From positions 1 through 47,599 of the forward strand of contig CAIYVX010000003.1 of assembly GCA_903929765.1 (NCBI GenBank): 47,599 nt of DNA, in the 5' to 3' direction. Position 1 is the first letter of the stretch. Every line of letters begins with the position of its first letter. The translations under genes and the position numbers were made by a program. Below, piece by piece: positions 26,173-34,570 of the stretch. Source of the DNA: an uncultured Planctomycetia bacterium. GTDB taxonomy: Bacteria > Planctomycetota > Phycisphaerae > FEN-1346 > JAACEH01. The notes under the pieces are model-generated. The model was not told the origin of the DNA, made no database searches, and worked only from the letters and a program-made list of their open reading frames with translations.

Positions 26173-27582
26173 TTACGAACGGCGCGGCAACAAGTCGGAG
26201 AGCAAGGCGAGGTTGCGGTCGGTGGCGCCGCGGCGCTGGAGGACGGCTTCGCGGGCCAGGCGGCCGAGTTCGGTCAGACGTTGGGGAGATTGTAACAAAT
26301 CGTCGAGGGCGGCGGCCAGGGAATCGGCGTCGGTGACGACGCGGGCGGCGCCAGAGGCGAGGAAGAGTTCGTGGGACTCGGGGAAGTTGAACATGTGCGG
26401 GCCGAAGAGGAGCGGGAGGCCGAGGCTGGCGGGGTCGATGGGGTTTGAGCCGCCGAGGGGGATGAGGGAGCGGCCGATGAAGGCGATGCGGGCGAGCTGG
26501 TAGAACTTCATGAGTTCGCCCATGGTGTCGCCGAGGATGACGGGGGCGGTTGAAGCATGGCCGCGAGCGGCCATGCCACCCACGTTATTGGATTTGGTTT
26601 CGGAGCGGCGCAGGAGGGGGAAGTCGCGGGCGGCGATGAGGCGGGCGACTTCGTCGAAGCGTTCGGGTTTGCGCGGGACGAGGGCGAGGCGTAGGGCGGG
26701 GAAGCGGGGTTTGAGGGCGGCATAGGCGTCGAGGAGAATTTCTTCTTCGCCGGGACCGGTGGAGCCGGCGACGAGGAGGATTTCTTCAGAAGTAGAAACA
26801 GAAGAAACAGCAGCCACGGGCAAGATGCCCGTGGGACTCATGGGCGAGACGCCCATGCTACTGTAAGACAGGCCGAGGTCGCGGGCTAGGTCGGGGGCGC
26901 CGGGGACGGGATCGCCGGTGATGTTGTCGTATTTCATCTGGCCAGTGACGACGAGGCGGCCGGGATCGACGCCGAGAGTGAGGAGGCGGTCGCGGTACTG
27001 GTCGTTCTGGACGGCGACGAGCGAGGCGGCGTTGATCATGGCGGCGGCGAGTGGTCGGACGCGGAGGTAGCCGCGCAGGCTTTTTTCGGTGATGCGGACG
27101 TTGACGGCGGCGAGGGGGATGCGGCGGCGGGCGGCGATGAAGAGGAACGAGGGCCACCATTCGGGCTCGACTTCGACGATGAGGGCGGGACGGATGCGGC
27201 GGAAGGAGCGGCGCACGGCCCAGGGGCAGTCGAAGGGATAGTGGAAGAGGGTGAGTCCGGGGAAGAGTTTGGCGGCGCGGGCGCGGCCGGTGCGTGTGGT
27301 GGTGGAGATGACGAGTTCGGCGTCGGGAAATTTTTTGCGGAGGACGGCGACGAGGGGTAGGGCGGCTTCGCATTCGCCGACGCTGATGGCGTGAATCCAG
27401 ATGCGGAGCGGGTGGGGCGGGAGGCGCGGGACGAAGCCGAAGCGTTCGGCGAGTCCGGGGCGCCACTTATCTTTTAACAACAAAAACGGCAGAAGGATGG
27501 GCCAGGAGAGGAGCGCGAAGAGAGCGTAGGCCAGGAAGAGGAAGGCGGTGAGGAGTGAGGATGGGAGGCGAGGAGGATACAA
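26173..27582 (-). CDS. waaA: 3-deoxy-D-manno-octulosonic acid (Kdo) transferase WaaA with two repeat insertions
   Basis: The 469-residue GT30 enzyme transfers Kdo from CMP-Kdo to lipid A and indicates a lipopolysaccharide outer membrane. An N-terminal membrane-proximal hydrophobic helix, a DKWRPGLAERFGF segment, the WIHAISVGECEAALPL motif (catalytic acid about E70), EPEWWPSFL, and the C-terminal GGSNPIDPASLGLPLLFGPHMFNF signature are all present. It is longer than usual (about 425). The excess is largely two in-frame genomic repeat modules, at about residues 239-256 (SMGVSPMSPTGILPV) and 333-344 (GGMAARGHAST). The first codon appears to be TTG at 27582. Whether the insertions are tolerated in variable loops is inferred. 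Confidence 0.93.
   Translation of the reverse strand: MYPPRLPSSLLTAFLFLAYALFALLSWPILLPFLLLKDKWRPGLAERFGFVPRLPPHPLRIWIHAISVGECEAALPLVAVLRKKFPDAELVISTTTRTGRARAAKLFPGLTLFHYPFDCPWAVRRSFRRIRPALIVEVEPEWWPSFLFIAARRRIPLAAVNVRITEKSLRGYLRVRPLAAAMINAASLVAVQNDQYRDRLLTLGVDPGRLVVTGQMKYDNITGDPVPGAPDLARDLGLSYSSMGVSPMSPTGILPVAAVSSVSTSEEILLVAGSTGPGEEEILLDAYAALKPRFPALRLALVPRKPERFDEVARLIAARDFPLLRRSETKSNNVGGMAARGHASTAPVILGDTMGELMKFYQLARIAFIGRSLIPLGGSNPIDPASLGLPLLFGPHMFNFPESHELFLASGAARVVTDADSLAAALDDLLQSPQRLTELGRLAREAVLQRRGATDRNLALLSDLLPRRS
26553..26588 (+). repeat. GCATGGCCGCG...GCCATGCCACC hairpin inside waaA
   Basis: A perfect stem GCATGGCCGC/GCGGCCATGC is followed by the constant flank CACCC. It is in frame within waaA and reads in the same plus orientation as its intergenic relatives. 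Confidence 0.85.
26815..26866 (+). repeat. Double hairpin module inside waaA
   Basis: CACGGGCAAGATGCCCGTG and CATGGGCGAGACGCCCATG are joined by GGACT and preceded by a GAAACAGAAGAAACAGCAG linker (from about 26790). The module is in frame and translated as part of WaaA. Relatives are at 21861, 23817 and 32908. Confidence 0.88.
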
Positions 27583-27599
27583 GTTATTCGGTTCCCATA

Positions 27600-27700
27600 A
27601 CGAGACGGCGGAGGGGCACGGGTCTGCAAGCAGACCCGTGGCACCCGGCCCCTATAGAGGATACCAAGTATTGCCGCGTGGCTGCAAGCAGCCACCCTAC
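27600..27700 (+). repeat. Two hairpins between waaA and the hydrolase gene
   Basis: CACGGGTCTGC-AAGCAGACCCGTG with the flank GCACCCGG (27618-27649) and GTGGCTGC-AAGCAGCCAC with the flank CCTAC (27678-27700) are present. The last bases contain the TAG stop codon of the hydrolase gene on the minus strand. Confidence 0.82.
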
Positions 27701-28419
27701 GTAATCTCGGGTTTCAGGAAAGAGGAGACGAAAGCGATTTGTTTTTCGAGGACGGCCAGGGGGACGGCGGTGCCGTGGCCCAGGCCGGGGACTTCGAGGT
27801 AATCGACGTTGAGGCTGCGGCGGCGCATGGCGGCGACCATGGGGTCGGAGTGGATGGTTTTGGAGACGGCTGCGTCCTGGTCGCCGTGGATGAACTGATA
27901 GGGGATGGGCGGCAACTTGTCGACCTGGCAGAGTGGGGAATTTTCGGTGAGGAATTCGTCCCAGGTTCCGGGGTAGCCGAGGAAGGCGTGGCGGATGGTG
28001 GGCGGGAGGTCGGGGCGTTCGGTGAAGTGGAGCTTGAAGTCGCAGACGGGGAAGAGGGCGAGGCAGGCGGCGACGGAGCGGCGGGCGTAGCGGGTGTAGA
28101 TGAGGGAGCTGAGGCCGCCCATGCTGCCGCCGGTGGAGATGAGGGGGATGCGGTCGGGGAGTTGGAACTTGGCGTAGACGGCGTCGACGAGGTCGTCGAC
28201 GAAGGCGCGGGCGGGGCGGTTCATCCAGGACCAGGGGCCGTAATAGGGGAAGACGACGAGACCTCCGGCGGCGGCCCAGGCGAGTTCGACGGTGGAGATG
28301 TCGGATTTAATTCCGCCGCCGAGGCCGTGGAAGGAGAGGACGACGCCGCGAATGGGGCCGCGGAGGTAGCGGTCGCCGAGCCAGGCGACCTGGGGGATGA
28401 GGTCGGGGGAGAGGGACAT
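27697..28419 (-). CDS. Alpha/beta-hydrolase (dienelactone hydrolase or serine esterase-like)
   Basis: The 240-residue protein has an alpha/beta-hydrolase layout: an oxyanion-side SFHGLGGG loop, the nucleophile elbow GGSMGG (S99), HGDQDAAV carrying the probable catalytic Asp, and GLGHG carrying the catalytic His. There is no signal peptide, so it is probably cytoplasmic. The substrate is unknown. The ATG is preceded by GAAAGG. The stop codon TAG is the last part of a repeated hairpin module, and A-rich heptads lie just upstream of the start. Confidence 0.88.
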   Translation of the reverse strand: MSLSPDLIPQVAWLGDRYLRGPIRGVVLSFHGLGGGIKSDISTVELAWAAAGGLVVFPYYGPWSWMNRPARAFVDDLVDAVYAKFQLPDRIPLISTGGSMGGLSSLIYTRYARRSVAACLALFPVCDFKLHFTERPDLPPTIRHAFLGYPGTWDEFLTENSPLCQVDKLPPIPYQFIHGDQDAAVSKTIHSDPMVAAMRRRSLNVDYLEVPGLGHGTAVPLAVLEKQIAFVSSFLKPEIT

Positions 28420-28430
28420 GGCGAGCCTTT

Positions 28431-28606
28431 CAATTAAAAATTAAAAATTCAAAATGAAAAATTAGAAGAGGCCAAAGAAGAAACAGCCGGACAGGGCAGA
28501 GCCCTGTCCCTACGAAAACAACAACGGCAACAACAGAAACAGCAAGCGGATGTCGGGCCAGGGCCCGACCTATATTACAGCCGCGTGGCTGCAAGCAGCC
28601 ACCCTA
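28431..28606 (+). repeat. Repeat cluster between hydrolase and second lyase genes
   Basis: The order is: heptad A-tract (28431-28465), GAAGAAACAGCC linker, GACAGGGCAGAGCCCTGTCCCTACGAA-type hairpin (28488-28515), AACAACGGCAACAACAGAAAC linker. Then come a GTCGGGCCAGGGCCCGACCTA hairpin (28551-28572) and a GTGGCTGCAAGCAGCCACCCTAC hairpin (28585-28607). The final hairpin supplies the lyase stop codon. Confidence 0.87.
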
Positions 28607-30979
28607 CTTCGTCCACTTGATGCCGGGGGACGAGGAGTCGATGGTGACGCCGGCGCAGGTGGCGAAGGTGCCGCCGAGGAAGCCGGAGGGGGCAAGGAGT
28701 TTGCCTTTGGCGTCGAGGCGGAGGACGGTGACGAGGGCGTTGGTCTTGCCGCCGTCGAAGGCGCTTGGTGCGGCGAGTTGGTTGCCGGTCTGGGGATCGA
28801 AGCGGACGATGATGAGATCCTGTCCGCCGTCGGTGCGTTTGACGCGGAGTCCGGCGGCGGGGACGGGTCCGTCAACCTTGAGCGGCTCGACGGAGGCGAC
28901 GGCGCTGTCGCCTTTGTAGGGATTGATGACGGAGGCGAAGACGGCTTCGGCGCCGGAGCGGCGCACGATGACGCGGTCGCGGGCGTCGACGTCGCGGCAG
29001 AGATAGATGGTGGTGGCCGGAGCGCCGAGGAGGTTGACGCGGACGTCGTTGGCGGGGTTGTCTTTCCCGGCGGCGCGATGCCATTCGCCCGTCCAGGCGT
29101 CGGCGGAATTTTCGATGGTCTTGGCGATTTTCAGGCTGTTGTAGCCAGGCGAGGAGCCGAGATCTTTTGATTCTCCAGCCGGGCCGGTGGCGGCGAGTTG
29201 GTCGAGCTTGCCGCTGAAGCAGAGCGGATAGTCATAGGAGTGGGGGGTTGAGGCGGAGCCACGGTAGATATCGGCGACGTAGCCGGGCATCTGGACGACG
29301 GTGCGGTCGAGGAGGACGCCGGGATAGGCGGCGGGGCACTGGGCGCGCATGACTTTGACAGGTCCGGCGTCGGCGTAGGCGAGGAGCTTGGCGGGGGCGT
29401 TGGCCTGGTTCTGCTGGTCGACGGCGAGGGTGAAGTGGGCGATGGTGGTTTTGGTCCAGTTGGCATGTTTGGAATCTTCGTAGCGGTAGAAAGTGGGTTC
29501 TCCAGCGAGTTCGTCGCCGTCGGCGAAGAGGAGGAGATTGAGCTTGTCGGGATGGGCGTGAGGGCCGTTGGGCTGGCTGTAATTGAAGAGGAGGTAGGTG
29601 GGCAGGTCGTGTTCGCGGCCGCGCATGATGGCGTAGCCGAGGCTGTCAAAGACGAGGCTGGTCTGGATTCCGGGCGGCGGGGTGTTGGGGGCGACGGGGA
29701 GGGTGTCGTAGACGAGGGTGGGGAAATAGACGCCCTGGCTGGGCGCGATCTGGCGGGGGGCGCCGTTGATGATGGGGGCATAGGATTTGTCGCCGTAGCG
29801 GAGCCAGGCGAAATCGTAGGCGCCGGCCATGTAGTCATTGGGCGGGCCGATGCGGCCGGAATCGTTGATGCCGGGGCAGGAGCCGTCGGGATAGGCGTAG
29901 CTGAAGATGGCGTCCCAGAGGTTTTTGACGCGGCACTTGTCGTAGCCGTAGAGGTCGAGGCCCTGGCGGGCGAGTGGTTCAAGGCAACCGACGAGGGCCA
30001 TGCGAGCGAACTGCTGGTAGCCGATGGCGCCTTCGTCCCACATGCCGTCGTCGCCGATGCCGTTGACGATGTTGAACTTGGTTCCGTCGATGCCGATGTC
30101 GATCCAGTTCTGGTTGGCGGTGGCGATGCCGACCTGGATGTAAGCGGCGTTATCAAAGTTGGTCCAGTTGTAAGCTTTGCGGCCGCGGACGGTGTCGGCG
30201 GTGCGCCAGTTGGGGTTGGCTTTGTCGCGTCGGGCGACTTCGGCGGCGGCGTCACGATGGATGATGAAGGTGGTGACGGCCTGCAAGAGATCGCGTTCGA
30301 TCAGTTTGTGATCCTCGGCGGTGAGGCATTTGGAATTGTAGATCATGTCGTAGGCCTGGGCGATGGGGAGGAGCCACATCGCCTCGGAGAGCCGCTGGGA
30401 AAAGATCTTGCCGGTGTCCGGGCCGTTGATGCCGTGGTGTTCGGCGTAGTCGTTGGGATAGAGCTTGGCGTAACCGACGAGGATTTCGCGGACCTTCTGG
30501 GCGCAGACTTCGTTGTCGGTGAGCTGATAGGCGTAGCCGAGCGCTCCGGCGAGGTTGGAAAGGCGGTCGTGGGCCTTGGCGGCCGGGTCGTCACGGTCTT
30601 TCAACTGGGCGGGGACTTTGGGGTCGGGGAAATCGATTTTCATCCCTTCGGCCTGTTTGGCGAGGCCGGTGAAGTGGGCGAGGAGGTGCTGGCCGCGCGG
30701 GGAGTTTTTGAGGGTGTCGCGGAGTTTGAGGAAGTCGTCGCGGGAGAGGTAAATGGCGGGGTGCTGGCCGAGGGGGATTTTGGCGGGCATGGCGACCTTG
30801 ACGCCGGAATAATCGGCGCGGGGGTAGTTGGCCTGGACGTAGACGGGAGCGTTGGAATTGTAGCCGGGCGGATCGGCGGCAGGCGCCGGTTTGCCGGCTT
30901 TGGGGCCGGCGGCCCAGGCGGCGAAGGCGGTCAGGGCGACGGCGGCCAAGACAGCGAAAGACATTTTGAACAGGTTCAT
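28604..30979 (-). CDS. Secreted heparinase II/III-like lyase (alginate/oligo-alginate lyase type)
   Basis: The 791-residue protein has a signal peptide (MNLFKMSF, then a hydrophobic core ending AAWAAG). An (alpha/alpha) toroid domain of the alginate-lyase type spans about residues 80-400, and a heparinase II/III-like beta-domain follows. Candidate catalytic residues are Y321 in AIGYQQFA and H474/H476 in NGPHAHPDKLN, the pattern seen in PL15 and PL17 lyases. It probably cleaves uronic-acid polymers outside the cytoplasm. It is only distantly similar to the lyase at 4664. A clear TTGGAGG site precedes the ATG. The TAG stop coincides with a repeat hairpin. Confidence 0.88.
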   Translation of the reverse strand: MNLFKMSFAVLAAVALTAFAAWAAGPKAGKPAPAADPPGYNSNAPVYVQANYPRADYSGVKVAMPAKIPLGQHPAIYLSRDDFLKLRDTLKNSPRGQHLLAHFTGLAKQAEGMKIDFPDPKVPAQLKDRDDPAAKAHDRLSNLAGALGYAYQLTDNEVCAQKVREILVGYAKLYPNDYAEHHGINGPDTGKIFSQRLSEAMWLLPIAQAYDMIYNSKCLTAEDHKLIERDLLQAVTTFIIHRDAAAEVARRDKANPNWRTADTVRGRKAYNWTNFDNAAYIQVGIATANQNWIDIGIDGTKFNIVNGIGDDGMWDEGAIGYQQFARMALVGCLEPLARQGLDLYGYDKCRVKNLWDAIFSYAYPDGSCPGINDSGRIGPPNDYMAGAYDFAWLRYGDKSYAPIINGAPRQIAPSQGVYFPTLVYDTLPVAPNTPPPGIQTSLVFDSLGYAIMRGREHDLPTYLLFNYSQPNGPHAHPDKLNLLLFADGDELAGEPTFYRYEDSKHANWTKTTIAHFTLAVDQQNQANAPAKLLAYADAGPVKVMRAQCPAAYPGVLLDRTVVQMPGYVADIYRGSASTPHSYDYPLCFSGKLDQLAATGPAGESKDLGSSPGYNSLKIAKTIENSADAWTGEWHRAAGKDNPANDVRVNLLGAPATTIYLCRDVDARDRVIVRRSGAEAVFASVINPYKGDSAVASVEPLKVDGPVPAAGLRVKRTDGGQDLIIVRFDPQTGNQLAAPSAFDGGKTNALVTVLRLDAKGKLLAPSGFLGGTFATCAGVTIDSSSPGIKWTK

Positions 30980-31299
30980 CGGTTGCCTCCAAGGGAAAGT
31001 GAAGTGTCACGCACCGCTTGAATAAACACCAGGGTGCGGAAAGAGTGTCGGGAAAACGGTTTTTTGAGGAGGCCAGTTTACCAATTCGGGGCGGGAAGGG
31101 AACGGGGTTTTTTGGGTGACAGGGTGGGAGGGAAGGTCTAGAATCGGGGAAAAGAGAGTCTTCAGTCCTCAGGCGCAGCAGAAGAAACAGCAGAAACAGA
31201 AACAGCAGAAACAAAAACAGAAACAGTGTCCCCCAGCAGCGCTGGGGGCTTCAAAAGAAGAAGCAACCAAAACAACAACGGCAAAAGAGGAGACCATTC
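30980..31299 (+). repeat. Intergenic region with linkers and CCCCCAGC hairpin
   Basis: The left part (to about 31145) is the promoter side of the lyase gene; nothing specific was recognised. From 31145 there are CTTCAGTCCTCAGGCGCAGC, repeated AGAAACAGCAGAAAC linkers, a CCCCCAGC...GCTGGGGG hairpin with CTTCAAAAG (31226-31254), and more AACAACAACGGC linker up to the next ribosome site. Confidence 0.78.
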
Positions 31300-32133
31300 G
31301 TGCAATCGATTTATGTGCGAGAAAAGTCGTTGCCGGCGGCGTGGGAACGGGCGGTGCTGGAGACTTGGGCCACGGGGGCGCGGTTTCGGACGGAATATGA
31401 CAAGCCGGGCGACCCGGAGTCGCGGGACACGGTGGCGATGATTCATGTGACGGAGCCGTTCTCGGAACCGCGCATTCATAAGGCTTTCCCGGGGGGCCTG
31501 GACGATCTGGAGGTTTACCGGGCCGAGGTGCTCTACGGGGCGCACGATCACTGGATCAACCCGGCCGAGGGGAAATGGGAGTACACGTATCACGAGCGGC
31601 TGTTCGCGTACAAGGTGCCGGGGCTGGCGGCGCCGATTGATCAGATCGCGGGGGCGATTGAGAAGCTGCGGGCGACGCCGCACACGCGGCGGGCCCAGGC
31701 GGTGACGTGGCAGGCCTGGCAGGACATCGGGATTCACGATCCGGCGTGCCTCCAGCGGCTCTGGTTTCGGATTGAGAACGGGCGGCTGAACCTGAACATT
31801 CACATCCGCTCGAACGACGCGTACAAGGCGGCATTTATGAACATGTACGCCTTTACGGAGTTGCAGCAATGGGCGGCGGGGCAACTGGGTGTCGCGTGCG
31901 GGGAGTATGTGCACATCGCCGACAGTTTCCACATTTACGGCTCGTATTTCAAGGAGTTCGAGGGGTTCCTGCGGAGCGTGCGGGAACGGCCGGACCGGTA
32001 TTTTACGACGGAGTTTGCGCGGCCGATGTTCCTGGACGGGGCGGAGCGGGTGCTGGCGGAGAAGGATTTGCCGGCGGAGAAGCGGGCGGCGATGGAGGAG
32101 CGGAAGGCGGAAATCGAGCGGCAGTTGCCGTGA
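31300..32133 (+). CDS. ThyA-like thymidylate synthase family protein
   Basis: The 277-residue protein resembles the ThyA fold: a C-x-x-L active-site region with C150 in IHDPACLQRLWFRI (cf. PCH in ThyA), the R170-S-N-D173 phosphate and substrate segment in HIRSNDAYKAAFMNM, and HIADSFHIYGSYF near the C-terminal side. ThyA converts dUMP to dTMP using methylene-tetrahydrofolate; relatives act as dCMP hydroxymethylases. The early Arg loop and overall spacing are divergent, so the exact substrate is uncertain. The GTG start at 31300 has an AGAGGAG site. It stands alone between repeat clusters. Confidence 0.82.
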   Translation: MQSIYVREKSLPAAWERAVLETWATGARFRTEYDKPGDPESRDTVAMIHVTEPFSEPRIHKAFPGGLDDLEVYRAEVLYGAHDHWINPAEGKWEYTYHERLFAYKVPGLAAPIDQIAGAIEKLRATPHTRRAQAVTWQAWQDIGIHDPACLQRLWFRIENGRLNLNIHIRSNDAYKAAFMNMYAFTELQQWAAGQLGVACGEYVHIADSFHIYGSYFKEFEGFLRSVRERPDRYFTTEFARPMFLDGAERVLAEKDLPAEKRAAMEERKAEIERQLP

Positions 32134-32141
32134 GACGCCTA

Positions 32142-32190
32142 AGAATGAAAAATTAAAAATGCAAAATTAAAAATGGGAAGAAGAATCAGC
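32142..32190 (+). repeat. Heptad A-tract and linker
   Basis: AATGAAAAATTAAAAATGC-type heptads (32145-32175), directly after the ThyA-like stop, are followed by a GGGAAGAAGAATCAGCGGC linker. Confidence 0.83.
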
Positions 32191-32224
32191 GGCGCGGGCG
32201 GGTGGTAGAATTGGGAGCGACGAA

Positions 32225-32785
32225 GTGAAACTGGAAGAGTTGACGAGCGATGTGCTGGGCCGGGCGATTGAGATATACCTGCGGCTGGCCTATGCCGGGG
32301 CAGAGCCATCGGAGACGGTGCGCGAGCGGGCGGCGATTCCGGCGGGGCGGCGGGGAAGAGAGTTGGTGGAAGATTCGAGGTTTGAGCGGGTGGAGGCGAA
32401 AACACCTAAGAGCGAAGCAAAAACAGAAGCCCCCGGAGATTTGGGAGCAACAGGTACACCCTCACCCTACCCTCTCCCGTCAAGGGAGAGGGGTGAAGAA
32501 ACAGCAGAGCGGTATAACCTGCGGCTGGGGAACGCGGGATACCTTAATATGAAGTTGGGGATTTGCCGGGTGGCGGTGACGGAAGATTATGTGTTGCGCG
32601 TCGATACGCACGATAAGATGTTTGCGGCGATGGTGCAGGAGAAGGAAAACGCGGAATATACGGCGCTGATCGAGCGGAATCGGAAATTGCAGAACGAGAT
32701 CGAACGGGCGTGGAGCGAGGCGGGGCTGCCGACGTTTGAGAATTATTTGCGGGAAAAATTGGAGAAGGGGAAGGTAAAAAGGTAA
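32225..32785 (+). CDS. Hypothetical protein with an in-frame repeat insertion
   Basis: The 186-residue product starts at a GTG at 32225 with a weak GGGAGCG site. The N-terminal half (helical, acidic) and C-terminal half (YNLRLGNAGYLNMKLGICRV onward, ending in a charged helix with likely coiled coil) look like genuine protein. Residues about 63-93 are the translation of a linker plus a CCCTCACCC palindrome (GATGTPSPYPLPSRERGEE). Without the insertion it would be about 150 residues. I do not recognise the family; it may regulate or accompany the kinase encoded downstream, but that rests on position only. Confidence 0.68.
   Translation: MKLEELTSDVLGRAIEIYLRLAYAGAEPSETVRERAAIPAGRRGRELVEDSRFERVEAKTPKSEAKTEAPGDLGATGTPSPYPLPSRERGEETAERYNLRLGNAGYLNMKLGICRVAVTEDYVLRVDTHDKMFAAMVQEKENAEYTALIERNRKLQNEIERAWSEAGLPTFENYLREKLEKGKVKR
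32450..32497 (+). repeat. CCCTCACCC palindrome inside a coding frame
   Basis: An AACAGGTACACCCTCACCC start, a CTCTCCC/GGGAGAG stem with a GTCAA-type loop, and GGGGTGAAGAA flank are present. The ribosomal frame stays open through it. Confidence 0.85.
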
Positions 32786-32960
32786 AGGTGAAAAGCAGAA
32801 ACAGCAACAGAGTTTTTGGGTGATATGGTTGCAACAGGTGCACCCTCACCCTACCCTCACCCTTCAAGGGAGAGGGGTGAAGAAGAGGCAGCAGAAACAA
32901 CAACGGCACAGGGGCGGGACGCCCCTGCTACTCACGGGCAAGATGCCCGTGCCACGGGTA
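32786..32960 (+). repeat. Repeat cluster upstream of the sensor kinase
   Basis: The cluster has an AGAAACAGCAACAG linker, a GCAACAGGTGCACC...GGGGTGAAG palindrome (32832-32881), and a GAAGAGGCAGCAGAAACAACAACGGC-type linker. It ends with a double hairpin AGGGGCGGGACGCCCCT plus CACGGGCAAGATGCCCGTG (32909-32953) just before the kinase ATG. Confidence 0.85.
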
Positions 32961-32965
32961 AAACT

Positions 32966-34570
32966 ATGAGACCGCAGGTACGGTTGTCCCACAAACTCAT
33001 TGTGCTGGTGCTGCTGACGACGGCGGTGGCGGTGGTGGTGCCGAGCATGATCATGATCAAGCGGAGCCACGAGGCGCTGGTGCAGCAGAAGGAGCCTGAG
33101 GCGGCGATCCGGGACATCACGCATGAGGTGGTGGCGTGGGACGTGGCGACGGGTCTGGCGGCGATTGTGCTGGGCCTGGTGATCATCCGGCAGTTGACGC
33201 GTCCGGTGGTGGACCTGGTGGAGGCGGCGAACCGGGTGGGCGAGGGAGACCTGACGACGCCGGTGGGGGTGGCGACGCGGGATGAGATCGGGCAACTGGC
33301 CCTGGCCTTCAACGAGATGCAGGTGCGATTGCGGGAGATGTACGACAAGCTGGAGCGGATGGTGGAGGAGCGGACGCGGGAGTTGCAGCAGACGACGGAT
33401 TTCCTCAATTCGGTGCTGGATTCGTCGACCGAGTACAGCATCATTGCGACGGATTTGAATGGGACGATTTTGTCGTATAACGAAGGATCGCGGCGGACGT
33501 ACGGCTACGAGCCGGAGGAGATCATCGGGGCGCCGATCACGATTTTTGTGCCGCCGGGGCAGGAGGAGCAGCAGCGGTCGCGGGAGATTCTGCGGCAGGT
33601 GCGGCGCGACGGTTCGTTTTCGGGCGAGACGGAGCGGGTCCGCAAGGGCGGCAAGCGGTTCGCGGTGCGAATCGTGATGACGCTGCGCTATGATAATGAG
33701 GGCGAGCCGGTGGGTTACACGACGGTGAGCCGCGACATAACGGACCGCAAGGAGTTGGAGGCGAAGCTGCGGGAGTACACGGAGAACCTGGAGGCGCTGG
33801 TGGACTCGAAGACGGGTCAGCTCCAGGAGGCCAACGCGCTGTTGGAGCGGGCGAACCGGCTGAAGGCGGAATTTCTGGCGTCGATGAGCCACGAGCTGCG
33901 CACGCCGCTGAACGCGATCTTGGGCTTTGCGGATGTGCTGCGCGAGGAGTTGACGGGTCCGCTGAACGAGCAGCAGCGGCAGTTTACGGCGGACATTCTG
34001 GAGTCGGGGCGGCAGCTTTTGAATCTGATCAACGACATTCTGGACTTGTCGAAGGTGGATGCGGGGAAGATGGAGCTGGTGGCGGAGGAGGTGGAGCTGG
34101 CGGGGATTTTCGACGAGGTGCAGACGATTGTGCAGGGGATGGCGGTGCGGAAGGGGTTGTCGCTGTCGTTCCGGGAGGAGCCGGCGGGGCTGGTGGTGCG
34201 CTGCGACCGCGTGAAGCTGTTGCAGATATTGTATAACCTGTTGTCGAACGCGGTGAAGTTCACGCCGGCGGGCGGGTCGGTTCGGGTGGAGACGGAGCGG
34301 CGCGAGGGGGCGGTCTATTTCCGGGTGATCGACACGGGGGTGGGGATTCCGGCGGATGCGTTGGAAATGATTTTCGAGGAATTCCGTCAGGTGGACGCGC
34401 GGCTGTCGCGGGAGTACGGCGGGACGGGCCTGGGTCTGGCCCTGACTAGAAAATATGTGGAGTTGCACGGCGGGACGATCGCGGTGGAGAGCCAGGTGGG
34501 CAAGGGGTCGGTGTTCACGTTTACGATTCCGGACCATTTGCCGGGAGAAGAGTCGAGAATTAAAACTTAA
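32966..34570 (+). CDS. Membrane sensor histidine kinase (HAMP-PAS-HisKA-HATPase)
   Basis: The 534-residue protein has two transmembrane helices (about 9-28 and 55-75) around a very short external loop. A HAMP domain follows (about 75-128), then a PAS/PAC module (about 145-265), a coiled linker, HisKA with phosphoacceptor H309 in MSHELRTPLNAILGF, and a HATPase domain with LSNAVKFT (N box), DTGVGIP (G1) and GGTGLGLAL (G2). It should sense an envelope or redox signal and phosphorylate a response regulator. The ATG at 32966 directly follows a repeat hairpin; the frame upstream to 32816 is repeat-derived. A receiver-kinase hybrid lies 98 nt downstream. Confidence 0.94.
   Translation: MRPQVRLSHKLIVLVLLTTAVAVVVPSMIMIKRSHEALVQQKEPEAAIRDITHEVVAWDVATGLAAIVLGLVIIRQLTRPVVDLVEAANRVGEGDLTTPVGVATRDEIGQLALAFNEMQVRLREMYDKLERMVEERTRELQQTTDFLNSVLDSSTEYSIIATDLNGTILSYNEGSRRTYGYEPEEIIGAPITIFVPPGQEEQQRSREILRQVRRDGSFSGETERVRKGGKRFAVRIVMTLRYDNEGEPVGYTTVSRDITDRKELEAKLREYTENLEALVDSKTGQLQEANALLERANRLKAEFLASMSHELRTPLNAILGFADVLREELTGPLNEQQRQFTADILESGRQLLNLINDILDLSKVDAGKMELVAEEVELAGIFDEVQTIVQGMAVRKGLSLSFREEPAGLVVRCDRVKLLQILYNLLSNAVKFTPAGGSVRVETERREGAVYFRVIDTGVGIPADALEMIFEEFRQVDARLSREYGGTGLGLALTRKYVELHGGTIAVESQVGKGSVFTFTIPDHLPGEESRIKT

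Noticed and set aside
29435-31021. 528-codon plus-strand open frame opposite the second lyase
   Set aside because: It is Gly/Val-rich and has no recognisable domain; it is a shadow of a clear secreted lyase on the minus strand.
32864-34537. 557-codon minus-strand open frame opposite the sensor kinase
   Set aside because: It is Arg/His/Gln-rich antisense of a standard histidine kinase.
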